From Methylotenera sp. (lineage in GTDB: Bacteria; Pseudomonadota; Gammaproteobacteria; Burkholderiales; Methylophilaceae): a stretch of DNA of 64,000 nucleotides. Every line of letters starts with the position of its first letter. Position 1 is the stretch's first letter. The notes under the pieces are model-generated. The model searched no databases and was not told the origin of the DNA. It worked only from the letters and a program-made list of their open reading frames with translations. Positions 60,924 to 64,000 of the stretch are shown here, in pieces. Position numbers and translations under genes: made by a program. The DNA lies in the NCBI GenBank assembly GCA_002928535.1, contig PERG01000004.1:1-64000 (forward strand), written 5' to 3'.

Positions 60924-62087
60924 TTAAGGGGTGAGCACAACCTTTCGGCAGTCCTGCTCTTTTTTGTTGAATATGTCATAGCCTTCAGCAGCATCTTCCA
61001 GCTTCATGCGGTGCGTAATAATGTCGGCCGGGCGTAGGTCACCGTTCTCGATATGTTCTAGGAGCTCCGGCAAATATTTATGTACGTGGGTCTGGCCCAT
61101 CTTGAACGTTAAGCCCTTATCGAACGCATCGCCGATTAGGAAGCCATGAATAAAACCTGCGTAAACACCCGGGATGCTGACAATACCGCCACGGCGTGTA
61201 GCAGCGATACAGTGCCTAATGGCTTCACCGCTACTGGCTTCCAGCTTGAGGGTAGTTAATACCGTTTCGATCGCGCTGCCTTTTGCTTCAAACCCGACGG
61301 CGTCGATGCTGGCATCTACGCCGCGGCCTTGTGTGCGGTCGATGATGAGCTGGGAAGGATCTTCATCATCGTCGAAATTGATGCTATGGGTGTGATAGTG
61401 TGCCTGCGCAAAATCGAGTCGGTATTGGTGATGATCTACCATATAAATGTCGGCGGCGCCCATCATGCGTGCACAGGCAGCTGCCATCAGGCCCACAGGA
61501 CCAGCACCGAAAATCGCCACACTGGAACCCGGCTGGATCTCCGCATTCAGGCAAGCCTGGTAACCGGTCGGTAGAATGTCCGTGAGGAAAAGTACTTGCT
61601 CGTCTGCCAGACTGCCATTCACTTTGAATGGACCGACATTACCTTTGGGAACGCGCACCAGCTCCGCCTGACCGCCTGGTACGCCGCCATATAAATGGCT
61701 AAATCCGAATAACGCTGCCGGTGGGCTTGACCCTTTTTTATTGAGGATGGCCCCGCGCCCAGTATTGGTTGTTTCACAGGCTGAGAATTGCGTTTTGGCA
61801 CAGAAAAAACAGTGACCGCATGCGATCACAAATGGAATGATGACGCGGTCACCGGTTTTCACATTGGTGACAGCTGAACCGGTATCTTCGACAATACCCA
61901 TGAATTCATGACCTAGGATATCCCCGTCACGGAGTTCAGGAATCTTGCCGCGGAAAAGATGCAGGTCCGAGCCGCAAATCGCCGTTGCAGTCACACGGAG
62001 AATGACGTCGTCATCCTCCAAAAGGACAGGATCCGGTACGGTTTCTACCCGTACATCTTTACTGCCATGGTAAGTAAGTGCTCGCAT
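60924..62087 (-). CDS. zinc-dependent alcohol dehydrogenase (formaldehyde dehydrogenase-like)
   Basis: [12 protein letters not shown], structural Cys cluster [15 protein letters not shown], Rossmann [10 protein letters not shown]. Confidence 0.93.
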   Translation of the reverse strand: MRALTYHGSKDVRVETVPDPVLLEDDDVILRVTATAICGSDLHLFRGKIPELRDGDILGHEFMGIVEDTGSAVTNVKTGDRVIIPFVIACGHCFFCAKTQFSACETTNTGRGAILNKKGSSPPAALFGFSHLYGGVPGGQAELVRVPKGNVGPFKVNGSLADEQVLFLTDILPTGYQACLNAEIQPGSSVAIFGAGPVGLMAAACARMMGAADIYMVDHHQYRLDFAQAHYHTHSINFDDDEDPSQLIIDRTQGRGVDASIDAVGFEAKGSAIETVLTTLKLEASSGEAIRHCIAATRRGGIVSIPGVYAGFIHGFLIGDAFDKGLTFKMGQTHVHKYLPELLEHIENGDLRPADIITHRMKLEDAAEGYDIFNKKEQDCRKVVLTP

Positions 62088-62239
62088 AAAAATCTCCCAA
62101 GATACCTGATTTGGTATTAGCGTAAGGTGCTGGCGAAAGTGCTCTTAGCATTCTAGGAATACCAGCTGGCCTTAGATGTAGGGAGAGTCCTGATTAGGCT
62201 GTAGGATTAAATCTATGAGCCGGTTACAGATAAAAAAAT

Positions 62240-62896
62240 TTAAATGAGCGGCCAGACGCAGCCACCATCGGTGACGAATAAGCGAGAATTGGCCTGTTTT
62301 TCCATGGCATAACCGCCGGTAAAGTCGCCAAAAGCCGGCAGGATAGTGAGTGCTGGCTCATGATAGAAGCAGGGCAGTACAAGCTTTTGCCGGCCCTTGC
62401 CTTGCAGGCGGAAAGTAGGATGCACATGGCCGGCAATTACATGGTGTGTGGCATGGATGGCAGGGATGTGCTGCAGGGCGATCTTGTTGATGAGGTAGGG
62501 CTCAGCTACCACATCGAATTCCAAATCCGCAGGCGGGTCCCCGGCTTTCAGGTCATGGTTGCCACGCACCAACATGCACTGCACATTGCCATGCAGGCGC
62601 CGCCAGCTGCGCAAAGCCGCCAAAGTAGCTGGGGCATGGGATTTAGGCGCATGCAGAAAGTCGCCCAGAAAGATCAATTTTTCTGGGTTATAACGGCTTA
62701 ATAATAAATTCAGGCGCTGCAGATTATGGCTGGTTGTACCTTGCGGCACCGGTTGGCCTAGTGCGCGGTAAGCGGCGGCTTTACCGAAATGCGCATCCGC
62801 GATCAGCAACGCTTTCTGGTCAGGCCAATAAATGGCCTTGTCGGCCAGCAATATTAATTGCTCACTAGCGATGGTTAGCGGGTGTTCTAATTTCAT
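62240..62896 (-). CDS. ligase-associated DNA damage response endonuclease PdeM-like phosphoesterase
   Basis: LLIADAHFGKAAAYRALGQPVPQGTT, FLGDFLHA, VRGNHD, GHVHPTF. Confidence 0.9.
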   Translation of the reverse strand: MKLEHPLTIASEQLILLADKAIYWPDQKALLIADAHFGKAAAYRALGQPVPQGTTSHNLQRLNLLLSRYNPEKLIFLGDFLHAPKSHAPATLAALRSWRRLHGNVQCMLVRGNHDLKAGDPPADLEFDVVAEPYLINKIALQHIPAIHATHHVIAGHVHPTFRLQGKGRQKLVLPCFYHEPALTILPAFGDFTGGYAMEKQANSRLFVTDGGCVWPLI

Positions 62897-62922
62897 GGTG
62901 ACGAATGCTTGATATTAGGATG

Positions 62923-64000
62923 TCAGAACCCGTGGCGGGGTCTGGGTGGAATGATCTTGGTACGCGGTAAGCCAGTCTTGCGCACCCGCTCGCGCTTTTT
63001 ATACACGGGTTCAGGCTTATTGAATTGCGCCTGGTCATAGATGGTATCTTCGGGTTGGTAGGCACCGTCACCGGCTGCTTTTTCCAGCTCGGCCACCATG
63101 CGCGTAATGCGGTCGGACAATTTTTCCGAGCTGTTACTTTCACGAAAGCGTTCAACCAGTAAAGGAAACGCAAACGGTGTTGGCCGCTTCACGTGCATGA
63201 GCTGCAGGGTTTTGGACTGCAGCTTGATCAAGGTTTCAGACAAACGGGCAATCTCGAGCTCCTGGCGCAGCACTTCTTCCTGAGCCTGGGTTAATAATAG
63301 ATTGCCGGGATCGTATTTGCGGAACACATCATAAAACAGGCTGGAAGATGCCTGGACCTGCTTAGTGCTTTTCGGGGCGCCAGGAAATCCGGCGAAGATC
63401 AGGCCTGAAATGCGCGCGATTTCGCGGAATCTCCGCTGCGCAAGTTCCCCGGCATTGAGGCTGCCGATCACGTCTTCAAGTAAGTTTCCCGTACTGAAAA
63501 TCGCTTGTTTAAGACTGGCTTCCCAGTCTGTTTGTGTGGCCGACAACAGTTCCAGGCCGTAATCATTCACGGCGATGGAAAAGGTATTCGGTTGATGTTT
63601 GCCGATGCGCCAAGCCAGCAAACTTGCAAGGCCCAAGTGCACGCTGCGGCCTGCATAGGGATACAGAAACAAATGCCAGCCTTCGCGGGAATGCAGCGAT
63701 TCGGCTAATAAAGTCGTATTCGTCGGTAAAGCCGACCAGTCGCTTTGCACCTGTAATAGCGGTTTGACGAGCTGCATTTCCGGCCCATCGAAATGCCCAT
63801 GCGCGGCGGCATCCATGCGCGTGACGATGGCATTGGAAAGCTCGGTGGATAGCGGCATGCGGCCGCCATTCCAGCGTGGAACTGCGGCTTTCTTACCCGT
63901 GGCTTTGCTTACATAAGCCGTCATTTCATGCACGCGGACCAGTTCCAGCAAGCGCCCGCCGAACAGGAAATGATCACCTGGCTTTAGCCTGGCGATAAAG
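62923..64000 (-). CDS. ligase-associated DEXH-box (Lhr-like) helicase, C-terminal part; N-terminus beyond window
   Basis: [29 protein letters not shown]-type Lhr C-terminal region, adjacent to PdeM; frame appears to continue past 64000. Confidence 0.85.
   Translation of the reverse strand, partial: FIARLKPGDHFLFGGRLLELVRVHEMTAYVSKATGKKAAVPRWNGGRMPLSTELSNAIVTRMDAAAHGHFDGPEMQLVKPLLQVQSDWSALPTNTTLLAESLHSREGWHLFLYPYAGRSVHLGLASLLAWRIGKHQPNTFSIAVNDYGLELLSATQTDWEASLKQAIFSTGNLLEDVIGSLNAGELAQRRFREIARISGLIFAGFPGAPKSTKQVQASSSLFYDVFRKYDPGNLLLTQAQEEVLRQELEIARLSETLIKLQSKTLQLMHVKRPTPFAFPLLVERFRESNSSEKLSDRITRMVAELEKAAGDGAYQPEDTIYDQAQFNKPEPVYKKRERVRKTGLPRTKIIPPRPRHGF

Overview
This window looks like a chromosomal segment from a betaproteobacterium. 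Gene content and order suggest Methylophilaceae or a close relative; this is inference, as no search was run. Most of it is housekeeping: dciA-like/M23/secA, nth-rnfB-dapA-bamC, pyrD, clpA-clpS, secF-secD-yajC-tgt, pssA-leuA, ffh, tRNA-Lys, modABC, a cyanide-insensitive-type bd oxidase, katE and a PdeM/Lhr-like pair cut by the window end. Items worth a second look: (1) an ECF sigma/anti-sigma plus BufA-BufB(MNIO/DUF692)-BufC(DUF2063) operon whose precursor has six Cys in GKCG/KCSAEK repeats, i.e. a putative metal-buffering RiPP (bufferin-type) locus; (2) a ~1.76 kb insertion bounded by tRNA-Lys and a 31-bp exact copy of its 3' end, carrying one secreted orphan protein and no visible integrase; (3) a ModE-like 8-6-8 palindrome upstream of modA and a second similar one upstream of the molybdopterin oxidoreductase; (4) a dense GATGCA/TGCATC operator-like cluster upstream of cioA; (5) a 38-codon ORF with competing hairpins upstream of leuA that resembles an attenuator; (6) a DUF2474-like 47-aa ORF after cioB that is absent from the ORF track; (7) a probable AUU start for the GGDEF-EAL protein; (8) a KaiC-like ATPase translationally coupled to a hybrid histidine kinase; (9) tandemly duplicated Ala-rich lipoproteins; (10) a 4x24-aa repeat protein opposite an XRE regulator with operator-like palindromes, next to a structured repeat element.
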